The notes under the pieces are model-generated. The model was not told where the DNA came from. It ran no database searches and saw only the letters and a program-made list of their open reading frames with translations. The translations under genes and the position numbers were made by a program. From Paenibacillus amylolyticus (lineage in GTDB: Bacteria > Bacillota > Bacilli > Paenibacillales > Paenibacillaceae), in NCBI RefSeq assembly GCF_001570725.1, contig NZ_BCNV01000001.1:1426001-1490000 (forward strand): DNA of 64,000 nt. Direction: 5' to 3'. Below, piece by piece: positions 1-8,518 of the stretch; position 1 is the first letter of the stretch; every line of letters begins with the position of its first letter.

Positions 1-1
1 C

Positions 2-721
2 AGAGTCAGTGAACTGCATGAACGTAATCCGACACTGGGGCAACAGGCTTGCCGTCTGAGTACGGTGTTCCCGGAAATCGTTGATATGCAGCTGGAAGCA
101 ATATTCCGCGCAGCGGTGAAAGGCATCCGTCAAGGTTGGTGGGTACGTCCGGAGATTATGATTCCGCAGATTGGTCATGTGCATGAACTTCAGGAGATGA
201 GAGATTTGGTAGATCATGTGGCTGACCAAGTGCTTGGTGAGGAGAAGCGGCATTGTCACTATAAAGTGGGGGCGATGATCGAAGCTCCGAGAGCGGCGCT
301 GACGGCGACTCACATTGCTCGGCAGGCAGACTTTTTCTCTTTTGGCGCGGATGAGTTGACAGAGAAGACGTTTGGATATAGCCGCCAAGAAGCCGAGAAG
401 CGATTCCTTCAACGTGATAAAGACTCTCGTACGGTAACGAATAATCCATTCCATGTGCTGGACACGGAGGGCGTTGGACAACTGGTGGAGATGGCGGTTG
501 TTCAGGGTCGGATTCGTAAACCTTATCTGAAGACAGGGATCTGTGGAGAAAATATTGTGGATCTGGAGTCCATTACATTCTGCCACCGAATTGGGTTGGA
601 TTACGTAAGTTGTTTGCCTGAACAGATCCCTTATGCACGAATTGCGGCTGCACAAGCAGCCATTAAGGGACCGAGAGAGGGCACGAACACACAGAATGCA
701 GATTTATCCACAATTGCGTAA
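2..721 (+). CDS. Pyruvate phosphate dikinase-like protein, C-terminal part (divergent)
   Basis: The gene enters from the left edge; the frame is open from base 2, so only the C-terminal ~240 residues are present. This is the PEP-binding TIM-barrel domain of the PEP-utilising enzyme family (PPDK interconverts pyruvate, ATP and Pi with PEP, AMP and PPi). Visible family landmarks are LHERNPTLG, FPEIVDMQ, GAMIEAPRAAL, FFSFG, and TGICGE with the catalytic Cys. Several usually invariant residues differ: LGHRGxRL is LGQQACRL, FGTNDLTQ is FGADELTE, and GEHGGDP is GENIVDL. The fold is certain; activity as a normal PPDK is doubtful. The N-terminal nucleotide-binding and phospho-His domains lie outside the window. 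Confidence 0.88.
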   Translation, partial: RVSELHERNPTLGQQACRLSTVFPEIVDMQLEAIFRAAVKGIRQGWWVRPEIMIPQIGHVHELQEMRDLVDHVADQVLGEEKRHCHYKVGAMIEAPRAALTATHIARQADFFSFGADELTEKTFGYSRQEAEKRFLQRDKDSRTVTNNPFHVLDTEGVGQLVEMAVVQGRIRKPYLKTGICGENIVDLESITFCHRIGLDYVSCLPEQIPYARIAAAQAAIKGPREGTNTQNADLSTIA

Positions 722-836
722 CGCTCACCCTGTCCTACACGGAACTTCCATGGAATAGCAACCAGAAAACTGTTATACTGAAATATACGTTTTGTAAAAG
801 GAACGTAAAATTTCAGGGTAAGGGTTGAAAGCGACC

Positions 837-2774
837 ATGTATAATTCCAAAAATGAACGTACTTCATCACGGACCTTATTTGCCGTGTTATTCATTCTGA
901 TGCTGCTGAAGTTATCACTGCTGCGGTATTTCTTTTTCCAGGGTCTGTCCGGCATCGGTCTGTTAACTGACGCATTAGGCGCACTAACCGTGGTATGTCT
1001 GCTGGATCTGATCGTTCCCAAAAGCTGGAAGCGAGCAGTATACGGAGGATTCAATATTCTGTTTTCTCTTGTCCTGTTCGCGGCTACGCTGTATAACGTT
1101 CATTTCAGTTCGGTACCCACCTATACCGCGCTTAGTGAGCTGGGGCAAGTTGCACAAGTGCGAGGCAGTATCGGACCGTTGGTACGAACGGAGCACTTTC
1201 TGTTTTTTGCAGACATCGTGCTGGCATTGCCAATATGGTTGATCATGCGCAGACGTTCCGGCGGACGTAACCACAGCAGTTACCGCGATAGCGGCCTGAC
1301 GTTTGGCAGAATTCGCAGACGTTACTGGGGCAAGCTGGGCGTTGCGCTTACCGCTGCATTCTGCATCGTGCTGTCTGGCAGTTTTATTGTCAAAGGTGAA
1401 ACGATTGATAACGAGCTGGTGCGGGCCGAGAATCTCGGATTCCTGAACTATCAGGTATCGTCCGCCATTCTGACGAGCAAAGAGAATGAGGCCATTGCGA
1501 ATGGCAACATTAACGAAACGATTGCCAAAATTAATGAGCTGGTTAGCAAGTATCCGTATCAGGATACACCAAGTGACGGCACAGCCGTGAAAGCCAAATA
1601 TTTTGGGCAGGCCAATGGCAGTAACCTGATTGTATTGCAACTGGAGTCCTTTCAGAATTTCCCAATTAATGCTTCATTGGACGGTCAGGAGTTAACGCCG
1701 GTACTGAATGAACTAGCCAAAGAAAGCTATTATTTCTCTCATTTCTTCCAACAGATCGGACAGGGAAACACATCAGACGCGGAGTTCATGTCGAACACGT
1801 CGATTTATCCAACCGGAGTTGTTCCCATGTCAGCAGGCTATAGTGACCGTGAACTGCCAAGTCTACCCAAGTTATTGGGAAAAGAGGGATATGAGTCCGA
1901 GACGTACCATGTCAATGACGTCACCTTCTGGAACCGGAACAAAATGTATCCGGCACTCGGATTCACTCGTTACTTCGACAAGCCCAGCTTCGAGAATGAC
2001 AGATTCAATGACTTTGGACCATCGGATGAAGAGTTATATCGTGTAGGTGTGGAAAAAATGACTGCGCATCAGGCTGCGAATCAGCCGTTCTATGCTCAGT
2101 TCATTACGGCATCGAGCCACTCGCCGTTTACGGTTCCCGCTGATCGTGCGCGAATCACGATTCCTGCGACCATCACGAACAAATTGCTTCACGATTATCT
2201 GCAAGCGATCAACTATACGGACTATGCCATCGGTCAACTCATTCATGAGTTGAAGGCGAATGGATTATGGGATAACACAACGCTAGTGCTTTACGGAGAC
2301 CATTTCGGTCTGCCTGCTGACGAAGAGATTACACAGCAAATCCAGGCCAATCTGGGCGTTCCTTATGATGGCAAAGTAAGTCGTTTCAACATCCCGTTCA
2401 TGATTCATACGCCAAAACAGACCAAAGGACAATTGATTGAGCAACCTGGCGGTCAGCTGGATATGCTGCCAACGATCATGAATCTGATGGGTGTATCACT
2501 CCAGGATGAGAAATTCACTGCATTTGGGCATGATCTGCTGAACATGGATCATAATGCCTTCGGCATCCGGTATTACTTGCCGACAGGTTCGTTTGTCAAC
2601 AATGACATCATGTTTATCCCGGGTGCAGGCTTTGACGATGGAACAGCCTATTCGCTCAAAACCTATGAACCGGTAACGGATTTGGAACCGTATCGTTCCG
2701 ATTATGAACATGTGCTCAGCCTGATGAAACTGTCTGACGAGTTTGTGAAGTTGTTACCGAAACGTGCGCCATAA
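837..2774 (+). CDS. ltaS: LTA synthase family sulfatase-like membrane protein
   Basis: Predicted polyglycerolphosphate (lipoteichoic acid) synthase, acting on the outer face of the membrane with phosphatidylglycerol as donor. The N-terminal ~200 residues hold about five hydrophobic segments; the rest is the extracellular sulfatase-type domain. The nucleophile motif GNTSDAEF (catalytic Thr), LESFQNFP, and YGDHFGLP with metal-binding Asp/His are all visible. About 645 residues is normal for the family. The start is set at ATG 837; an in-frame TTG at 825 lies almost on top of the AGGGTAAGGG ribosome site. It stands alone and ends in a clear terminator. Which LtaS paralogue (primary, primase or stress form) cannot be told. 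Confidence 0.9.
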   Translation: MYNSKNERTSSRTLFAVLFILMLLKLSLLRYFFFQGLSGIGLLTDALGALTVVCLLDLIVPKSWKRAVYGGFNILFSLVLFAATLYNVHFSSVPTYTALSELGQVAQVRGSIGPLVRTEHFLFFADIVLALPIWLIMRRRSGGRNHSSYRDSGLTFGRIRRRYWGKLGVALTAAFCIVLSGSFIVKGETIDNELVRAENLGFLNYQVSSAILTSKENEAIANGNINETIAKINELVSKYPYQDTPSDGTAVKAKYFGQANGSNLIVLQLESFQNFPINASLDGQELTPVLNELAKESYYFSHFFQQIGQGNTSDAEFMSNTSIYPTGVVPMSAGYSDRELPSLPKLLGKEGYESETYHVNDVTFWNRNKMYPALGFTRYFDKPSFENDRFNDFGPSDEELYRVGVEKMTAHQAANQPFYAQFITASSHSPFTVPADRARITIPATITNKLLHDYLQAINYTDYAIGQLIHELKANGLWDNTTLVLYGDHFGLPADEEITQQIQANLGVPYDGKVSRFNIPFMIHTPKQTKGQLIEQPGGQLDMLPTIMNLMGVSLQDEKFTAFGHDLLNMDHNAFGIRYYLPTGSFVNNDIMFIPGAGFDDGTAYSLKTYEPVTDLEPYRSDYEHVLSLMKLSDEFVKLLPKRAP

Positions 2775-2800
2775 GTTAATATTTCTCCAATAAGAGTAGT

Positions 2801-2837
2801 AAAACGTCACCGGTCTAAGAACTGGTGGCGTTTTTTT
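2801..2837 (+). terminator. Rho-independent terminator after ltaS
   Basis: A GC-containing stem (AACGTCACCGGT pairing with ACTGGTGGCGTT, two G-U pairs) with a 6-nt loop is followed by seven T. Confidence 0.85.
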
Positions 2838-3007
2838 GCATGTTTATTGCACGAGTGTGGTAATAAAGAGGACAACTAAAGTTTGAAACTGTAATAATTA
2901 ATGTTACAATGGAACAAGCAAGAACGAAGTAAGCAATAGCGCGTAATATTCGCAGAACTCATATTCACAGAACGCATAAACCTAACAGACGAGAGGATTG
3001 AATATAT

Positions 3008-4015
3008 ATGAAACTGAGTGTACTCGAACATGGACATATCAATGAAGGCCGAAGTGTACAGGATACGTTGCAGGAAACGGTGAAACTCGCGCAACACGCG
3101 GATCAATTGGGGTACTCCCGTTTCTGGATGTCGGAGCATCATGGTAGTGGTGCACTATCTTTCTCCAGTCCTGAAGTTATGATTGCACATGTCGCTGCAC
3201 ATACGGATCGGATTCGTGTAGGTTCCGGCGGTGTAATGTTGCCTCATTATAGTGCTTACAAGGTTGCGGAGAATTTCCGTCTGCTGGAAGCTCTGCATCC
3301 AGGACGCATTGACCTTGGAATTGGCAGAGCACCAGGCGGCATGCCGGTTGCCAGCAGAGCTCTCAATGAGGGGAAATCATCGAATGTACATTTCTTCCCA
3401 CAACAGATCGCCGATCTGGGCGGATACTTCCACGAGCAATTGCCCGAGGATCATCGGTTCGCATCTCTGGTAGCCGGACCATCGGTTCCAACCGTTCCGG
3501 AAGTGTGGTTGCTGGGTTCCAGCTCCGAAGGTGCGAGAATTGCTGCGGCGCAAGGGACATCGTATGCGTTTGCCCAATTCTTCGGAACACCAGGCGGCGA
3601 AGAAGCGATGAAGCATTACCGCAGACATTTCAAGCCGTCCATCCTGAAAGACAAACCACATTCAATGATTGCTGTGTCGGCATTCTGTGCGGAGACAGAG
3701 GAAGAAGCCGCTGAACTTGCACGCAGCAATGAACTTTTCTTCCTGCGTCTGGGACGAGGTCTTGAACAAAGTTCATTCCCATCCCTGGAGACGGTGAACA
3801 ACTATCCATTTACAGCGATGGAGATGGAACAGATCCGTCAACGCCGTTCTTTTTCTATCGTGGGTACACCGGATCAGGTGAGGGACAAAATTACTGCTAT
3901 GGCTGAACGTCATGAAGCAGATGAAGTCATTATCGCGTCAGCGGTCCATTCGTTTGAAGCACGTCTGCGCTCATTCGGCTTGATTGCAGAAGCCTTTGGA
4001 CTAAAGCAGGACTAA
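3008..4015 (+). CDS. LLM class flavin-dependent oxidoreductase
   Basis: Bacterial luciferase-like monooxygenase family (MsnO8-type), a TIM-barrel FMN-dependent enzyme, probably cytoplasmic. Typical motifs are visible: RFWMSEHHG near residue 40, GSGGVMLPHYSAYKVAE near 75, and GIGRAPGG near 105, which are the flavin-site signature of this subgroup. Length 335 is usual. The start ATG follows GAGAGGATTG. The physiological substrate is unknown; members are often annotated by name only. It is monocistronic between two intergenic gaps. Confidence 0.88.
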   Translation: MKLSVLEHGHINEGRSVQDTLQETVKLAQHADQLGYSRFWMSEHHGSGALSFSSPEVMIAHVAAHTDRIRVGSGGVMLPHYSAYKVAENFRLLEALHPGRIDLGIGRAPGGMPVASRALNEGKSSNVHFFPQQIADLGGYFHEQLPEDHRFASLVAGPSVPTVPEVWLLGSSSEGARIAAAQGTSYAFAQFFGTPGGEEAMKHYRRHFKPSILKDKPHSMIAVSAFCAETEEEAAELARSNELFFLRLGRGLEQSSFPSLETVNNYPFTAMEMEQIRQRRSFSIVGTPDQVRDKITAMAERHEADEVIIASAVHSFEARLRSFGLIAEAFGLKQD

Positions 4016-4051
4016 TGGTAAGCAAGCGGGAATAACTACTCTGAACAGACT

Positions 4052-4075
4052 GGAATCTTGCACTTGCAAGGTTCC
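4052..4075 (+). other. Short hairpin downstream of the luciferase-like gene
   Basis: GGAATCTTGC and GCAAGGTTCC form a 10-bp stem with an ACTT loop. There is no T-run behind it, so it is at best a weak terminator or an mRNA-stabilising stem. Confidence 0.4.
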
Positions 4076-4114
4076 GGTTATACTCTTGCGTGATCAGGGA
4101 GAGGAGAGATTCAC

Positions 4115-4867
4115 ATGCGCAGATGTGTCATTAGTGATATTCATGGCTGCTACGATGAATTTAACGCACTGCTTAAGCTTGTAGATTATGATCCACAGCA
4201 GGATGAATTGATTTTGCTCGGTGATTATGTGGATCGAGGTCCAAGCAGCAAACAGGTCATCGAACAGATTATGCAGCTTCAGCAACAGCACAATATTATT
4301 GTGATCAAAGGCAATCACGATGCCATGATGGTCAAGGCACTGACTCAGGATGTTGAGCAATATGACCAACACTGGATTCGTAATGGCGGATTACAGACGA
4401 TGGCAAGTTATCTGGATCTGGAGCTTACTTATGATGAGCAGCAGATAGATTGGGAAGCTTATGCTGAAGCCAAACAGTGGATACGTACACACTATGAACA
4501 CCATCTTCGTTTTCTGGAACGGCTTCCGCTGGTGTACGAGATTCCGGGTTATATTTTTGTGCATGCCGGGATCAACCCGGACATTGAGGATTGGAGAAGC
4601 CAGTCCGAGCGGGACTTTATTTGGATTCGTGAATCATTCTATTCCAGACCAACGTCGATTAGAGAGACCGTCGTATTTGGACATACACCCGTGAAGCATT
4701 TGCATGATGAGACAGGCATCTGGTTTGACCCGAGCGGAGACAAAATTGGCATTGACGGTGGTTGTGCCTACGGAGCGCAATTGAACTTGCTGGAGATTAG
4801 CCGGGACGGCAGTCTACAGACCTTTTCTGTACGGCAAGGTCAGAGCGCAGAAGAGCCTGAGATTTAA
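4115..4867 (+). CDS. PPP-family metallophosphoesterase (serine/threonine phosphatase or ApaH/PrpE-like)
   Basis: All metal-binding blocks of calcineurin-like PPP phosphatases are present in order: SDIHGCYDEF (residues ~5-14), GDYVDRGPSS (~36-45), IKGNHDAMM (~68-76), HAGINPD (~151) and GHTPVKH. The family dephosphorylates phosphoproteins or cleaves dinucleoside polyphosphates; the sequence alone does not separate these. Length 250 residues. A strong GGGAGAGGAGAG ribosome site precedes the ATG. It is followed after about 100 bp by a small iron-sulfur protein gene in the same direction. Confidence 0.88.
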   Translation: MRRCVISDIHGCYDEFNALLKLVDYDPQQDELILLGDYVDRGPSSKQVIEQIMQLQQQHNIIVIKGNHDAMMVKALTQDVEQYDQHWIRNGGLQTMASYLDLELTYDEQQIDWEAYAEAKQWIRTHYEHHLRFLERLPLVYEIPGYIFVHAGINPDIEDWRSQSERDFIWIRESFYSRPTSIRETVVFGHTPVKHLHDETGIWFDPSGDKIGIDGGCAYGAQLNLLEISRDGSLQTFSVRQGQSAEEPEI

Positions 4868-4968
4868 TATTTTCGTTGCGTATCAGGGTTTCGTATGCTA
4901 ATTTATAAGGTTGTACGATGGAATAAATACGATACATATCATATCGACTTGAGGGGAATGAACCAAGT

Positions 4969-5292
4969 TTGGCTATCTATAATCTGGATCAACTGCAACA
5001 TCACATTTTACTCTGCAATGGTGGAACCTGCATGCGTAATGATGGGGAAGAAGTAACTCAGGCGGTGCGGGACGAGATTCTCAAGCAGCAGGCGGGAGGA
5101 TTCATCCACACAACGCGTACCAAATGTAATGGTCGGTGTGACGATGCATGCGTAACGATTGTGTATCCTCAGGGTGACTGGTATGGCCAAATGACACCGG
5201 ATTCAGGCAGAGCACTCGTTCAGGCCTTGTGTGAAGGGGAGAAATTGGAGAAACACCTGATTGCTAATGTGGCGAAGACCTCTGTAAATTAG
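4969..5292 (+). CDS. (2Fe-2S) ferredoxin domain-containing protein, thioredoxin-like fold
   Basis: A 107-residue protein with the cysteine pattern LCNGGTC (residues ~15-21) and KCNGRCDDAC (~47-56), as in thioredoxin-like [2Fe-2S] ferredoxins (PF01257-type). It probably carries one cluster for electron transfer; the partner is unknown. The start is TTG at 4969, supported by GAGGGG ten bases upstream; there is no in-frame ATG nearby. No subunit of a hydrogenase or complex I is adjacent, so it is a stand-alone member, as commonly found in Bacillales. Confidence 0.82.
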   Translation: MAIYNLDQLQHHILLCNGGTCMRNDGEEVTQAVRDEILKQQAGGFIHTTRTKCNGRCDDACVTIVYPQGDWYGQMTPDSGRALVQALCEGEKLEKHLIANVAKTSVN

Positions 5293-5431
5293 AATTACAG
5301 AGAGGATATTGTTTTTTTCTAAGATGACTTACCTGAGAATGATTTGCAATTAATTCGCTGTAACGGGATTGGAATTAAGCCTTATTAGCGCTATAATCAG
5401 TAGGGTATGTTTAAAATATGACTATATTTTC

Positions 5432-5662
5432 TATATAAGTTCAACTAAACTCTTTACACGAGAACGGAGAGGTCAGAAAAAAGCTGGAGAAGCGGAGCGT
5501 TCGCCTAAAAGCTTTCTGAAAGAAAGCTGCATCGGAAGCGTATGCTTATCAACGGATTTTCCCTTTAAAAAGGGAATCAAAAAATCTGGGGATAACAGCG
5601 ATCGGAAGGTTATTCTGTCATCGGAGTGGCAAGTGTAAACATTCTTTGGTTAAACTTATATA
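5432..5662 (+). repeat. Interspersed structured repeat, copy 1 (long form), upstream of ppaC
   Basis: A 231-bp element. The left end (5432-5459, starting TATATAAGTT) and the right end (5633-5662) are inverted copies, about 23 of 28 positions matching. The inside holds a perfect hairpin AGCTTTCT-GAA-AGAAAGCT (about 5510-5528), a second hairpin TTCCCTTT/AGGGAA (5559-5576) and the invariant 15-mer at 5588-5602. GTCAGAA (5472-5478) faces TTCTGTC (5613-5619) with one mismatch. It ends 27 bp before the ppaC start. An open frame crossing it (5369-5638) has no family character. The rest of the gap (5293-5431) shows nothing I recognise. Confidence 0.9.
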
Positions 5663-5689
5663 AATCAGAATTGACGGAGGGCTATAAAT

Positions 5690-6622
5690 ATGGAAAAAGC
5701 GTTAATCTTCGGTCACAAAAACCCCGACACGGATACGATCTGTTCGGCAATCGCCTATGCGGATCTGAAAACAAAATTGGGTCAGGACGTTGAAGCTGTG
5801 CGTCTCGGCGAAGTCAATGGTGAAACCCAGTTCGCACTGGATCAATTCAAAATCGCAGCACCGCGTCTGATTAAAACAGCTGCAAATGAAGTAAATAAAG
5901 TTATTCTGGTTGACCACAATGAGCGTCAGCAAAGTGTAAGCGATATTGAGGAAGTGACTGTCGTTGAAGTTATCGACCATCACCGTATTGCTAACTTTGA
6001 GACAAGCGGACCTCTGTATTTCCGTGCAGAGCCTGTAGGTTGTACAGCAACCATTTTGAATAAAATGTACAAAGAAAATGGCATCGAAGTGAGTGCGCCG
6101 ATTGCTGGCCTGATGCTGTCTGCAATTATCTCCGATTCCCTGTTGTTCAAATCCCCGACTTGCACAGAGCAGGACGTAGCCGCTGCGCGTGAACTGGCTG
6201 CCATTGCTGGTGTAGATGCAGACAGTTATGGTCTGGACATGTTGAAAGCCGGCGCGGATCTGAGCCAAAAAACAATTGCTGAACTGATTTCCCTGGATGC
6301 CAAAGAATTCGTAATGGGTCAATCCAAAGTGGAAATTGCACAGGTTAATGCCGTTGACGTGAATGATGTTCTCGTGAAGCAACCTGAGCTTGAAGCAGCT
6401 ATTGAAGCGATTATTTCGAGTAAAGGTCTCGACCTGTTTGTATTTGTCGTAACAGACATTCTGAACAACGATTCCGTAGCTCTGGCATATGGTACATCCA
6501 CCAAAGCGGTGGAGAAAGCCTACAATGTGACACTGTCTGATAGCAGAGCTATCTTGAAAGGCGTAGTATCACGCAAATCTCAAATTGTACCGGTTCTGAC
6601 TGAAGCATTCAACACGCTGTAA
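5690..6622 (+). CDS. ppaC: Manganese-dependent inorganic pyrophosphatase (family II)
   Basis: Hydrolyses pyrophosphate to phosphate in the cytoplasm, pulling biosynthetic reactions forward. A DHH phosphoesterase family protein with N-terminal motif [17 protein letters not shown] (residues ~8-24), VDHNE (~75), and DHHRI (~97), which supply the Mn ligands; the C-terminal DHHA2 domain ends with the substrate-binding SRKSQ (~297). Length 310 is exactly typical. The ATG follows GGAGGG. The gene sits directly behind repeat copy 1, so its leader would contain that element if transcription begins upstream. Confidence 0.96.
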   Translation: MEKALIFGHKNPDTDTICSAIAYADLKTKLGQDVEAVRLGEVNGETQFALDQFKIAAPRLIKTAANEVNKVILVDHNERQQSVSDIEEVTVVEVIDHHRIANFETSGPLYFRAEPVGCTATILNKMYKENGIEVSAPIAGLMLSAIISDSLLFKSPTCTEQDVAAARELAAIAGVDADSYGLDMLKAGADLSQKTIAELISLDAKEFVMGQSKVEIAQVNAVDVNDVLVKQPELEAAIEAIISSKGLDLFVFVVTDILNNDSVALAYGTSTKAVEKAYNVTLSDSRAILKGVVSRKSQIVPVLTEAFNTL

Positions 6623-6683
6623 ATCGAACGGATTAGCGTATTCGCACGCTGATATGTTTTGCAAATCGTATCAAAACCATCCT

Positions 6684-6721
6684 AGCCTGCTCTGATCCGT
6701 AAATGGTCAGGACAGGCTTTT
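6684..6721 (+). terminator. Terminator after ppaC
   Basis: AGCCTG...CTGATC pairs with GGTCAG...CAGGCT (one mismatch, one G-U), followed by four T. It lies in the gap before the IF-3-like gene. Confidence 0.7.
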
Positions 6722-6741
6722 GATGTGGAGGAGGAAGAATC

Positions 6742-7233
6742 ATGATCAAAAATGAAAAAATCAAAGCAGCAGAAGTGCAGCTTACCGGATTGAACGGTGA
6801 AGATCTGGGTGTGATGTCCACGCAGGAAGCTCTTCTACTTGCGAAGCAGCATAAAGTAGATCTGGTGTGCTTGTCCTTGATGACGAGTCCGCCACCATGC
6901 AAGCTGATTGGCGCAGGAGCAGCCAAAGCGGAAGCGCAGCAGGCGAAGAAAAAAGCGAGTAAATCCCCCGATAAACGTAAAGTAAAGGAAATTCGGTTGA
7001 ACCTTGCGATGGAGGATCATGACCGGGATACGAAGCAGTCTCAGGCGGAACGCATTCTGAAGAAGGGTGATTCGGTAAAGCTCGTCATTCAGGTGCATGG
7101 AGCCAAAGAGGGCGCTGCAGGCAAGGAGTGGGCTGAGCAACTGAGCAAATCGCTGGCTGAATTCGGCAGCAAAACGACGGGTGTTCAGGTAAGTGGTAAA
7201 CAGGTTGTGGTACAACTGGACCCGAATGCGTAA
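6742..7233 (+). CDS. Translation initiation factor IF-3 paralogue (divergent)
   Basis: A two-domain IF-3 protein. The N-domain is recognisable (IKAAEVQLTGLNGEDLGVMSTQEAL then PPPCKLI), followed by a Lys-rich linker (residues ~60-85) and a C-domain beginning KVKEIRLNLAMEDHDRDTK. In true IF-3 the C-domain has a strand with FRGRE; here the matching region reads VIQVHGAKEG, so a ribosome-binding element is altered. It is not followed by rpmI-rplT as infC normally is, and it uses an ordinary ATG with a strong GGAGGAAG ribosome site. It is therefore probably an accessory IF-3-like factor, not the housekeeping gene. Length 163. Confidence 0.82.
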   Translation: MIKNEKIKAAEVQLTGLNGEDLGVMSTQEALLLAKQHKVDLVCLSLMTSPPPCKLIGAGAAKAEAQQAKKKASKSPDKRKVKEIRLNLAMEDHDRDTKQSQAERILKKGDSVKLVIQVHGAKEGAAGKEWAEQLSKSLAEFGSKTTGVQVSGKQVVVQLDPNA

Positions 7234-7310
7234 GTTGTCAGAAGTGATCATCTAAGTTGCACAAAGATAAGGCAAATGTTGATAACGCAATTAGTAAAAG
7301 AATGTGAGGA

Positions 7311-7353
7311 AAGCCCAATGAGATGGCAGGGTAACTGCTGCATCATTGGGCTT
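7311..7353. terminator. Hairpin terminator between IF-3-like gene and tgl
   Basis: AAGCCCAATGA and its partner ATTGGGCTT close a stem with an inner GATG/CATC helix. It has T-rich flanks and sits between convergent genes, so it may serve both. Confidence 0.65.
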
Positions 7354-7422
7354 GTTTGTCGTCACTCGGATTGAGACATCGTGCGTGCGATTCAATGCGC
7401 AAGTCGTTAATGTTCCAGTAGT

Positions 7423-8247
7423 TCAGCTTCGTAAATAACGACTGCCCCCAAGGCGTACATATAACTGTCCGGGTAATACAGGCGTAGAACTAGCGGCCAT
7501 ATTATTCTGGCCGTTTTTGGCGAATCGGGATAAATAAAAGAAGTCCGGGTAGATCACCATATCCATTAAGTAGGCGGAGACCCGGCTACCTGGAAAGCGG
7601 AACTGATTCAGGGTACGGATAATGTCTTCGCCACGTGCAATGCCAATGCCGTGTCCATAATACCAGTTCTCGCGCAGCATAATCGTATTCTCTCCCTGCC
7701 ATTCGGGTGTTTCGGGAGAGACATCGGGATTTTTGAAATACAGTACATCTCCTGGAAGGGCGGTTTCACTACCGTTTTTTTCTGTCAATCGCAGGTCACT
7801 GTCATAATGCCAGTCAAAAAGTAACAGATTTCGAAACAGAGAATTAAAGGCGTCTTCGCGTATACTTCCCAGCACGCCACCATACAGCACAATGACGGTG
7901 GCTGTTGCACATTCAAAGGCGTATAAGTGCCCATTCCTCCAGATATCCCGGATGCCATCGGCGGGGGTGACGTTCGATTTGAGCTCGAATCCACCCTCAG
8001 CATTACGATTCCAGTAGGCAGGATTACATCTGGATTTTTCAAAGGATGCAAAACTCACCCCGCTTCGATCAAGCCCTTCTGCTGCATCCACGAGAGAGCC
8101 TCTCAAGTCCCATTCAAATCGAAGATGATCCATGGATTGGTAGACATACCTTGTTGGACGATTTTGGAGTTGCTGTAACCAATACCATTCAAAATCAGAC
8201 CAGTCCGAGCGGTTCAGCTGGGCAGGTTGATTGGCGACAATGATCAT
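7423..8247 (-). CDS. tgl: Protein-glutamine gamma-glutamyltransferase (spore transglutaminase)
   Basis: Forms epsilon-(gamma-glutamyl)lysine cross-links between spore coat proteins. It matches Bacillus Tgl throughout, notably CNPAYWNRNAEGGFEL (residues ~73-88) and the catalytic-Cys motif YAFECATATVIVLY (~109-122). At 274 residues it is slightly longer than B. subtilis Tgl (245). GGAGG lies nine bases before the ATG. In B. subtilis tgl is expressed in the mother cell under sigma-K; a CATANNNTA-type -10 candidate is present on this strand at 8314-8322, but I could not place a convincing -35. It is divergent from the hybrid kinase. Confidence 0.93.
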   Translation of the reverse strand: MIIVANQPAQLNRSDWSDFEWYWLQQLQNRPTRYVYQSMDHLRFEWDLRGSLVDAAEGLDRSGVSFASFEKSRCNPAYWNRNAEGGFELKSNVTPADGIRDIWRNGHLYAFECATATVIVLYGGVLGSIREDAFNSLFRNLLLFDWHYDSDLRLTEKNGSETALPGDVLYFKNPDVSPETPEWQGENTIMLRENWYYGHGIGIARGEDIIRTLNQFRFPGSRVSAYLMDMVIYPDFFYLSRFAKNGQNNMAASSTPVLPGQLYVRLGGSRYLRS

Positions 8248-8518
8248 GATTCATAACCTCCGTTCCTGTTCGAATATTCAACATTGTATAATCGGGAGAG
8301 CACGGGTATTGTGTAGTATATGACGTGATGTGTTCGAATTGGTATGTACACATGAAAGTCGTCAGTATCCAAGATTATAAATGTCGATTCATGCGGGGAT
8401 TTTGCCTGACCTCGTTTATAAATCATGGCATTTGGGGTAGTACTCTATAGATGAAGTTATGTTCAGGTCGATCTGTTCATACGGAATACAATCAGATTCT
8501 CATAAAGGAGGACATGTG

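Noticed and set aside
5369..5638. An 89-codon open frame through repeat copy 1
   Set aside because: It lies inside the non-coding repeat, is not kept in the other copies, and has no ribosome site or protein-like composition.
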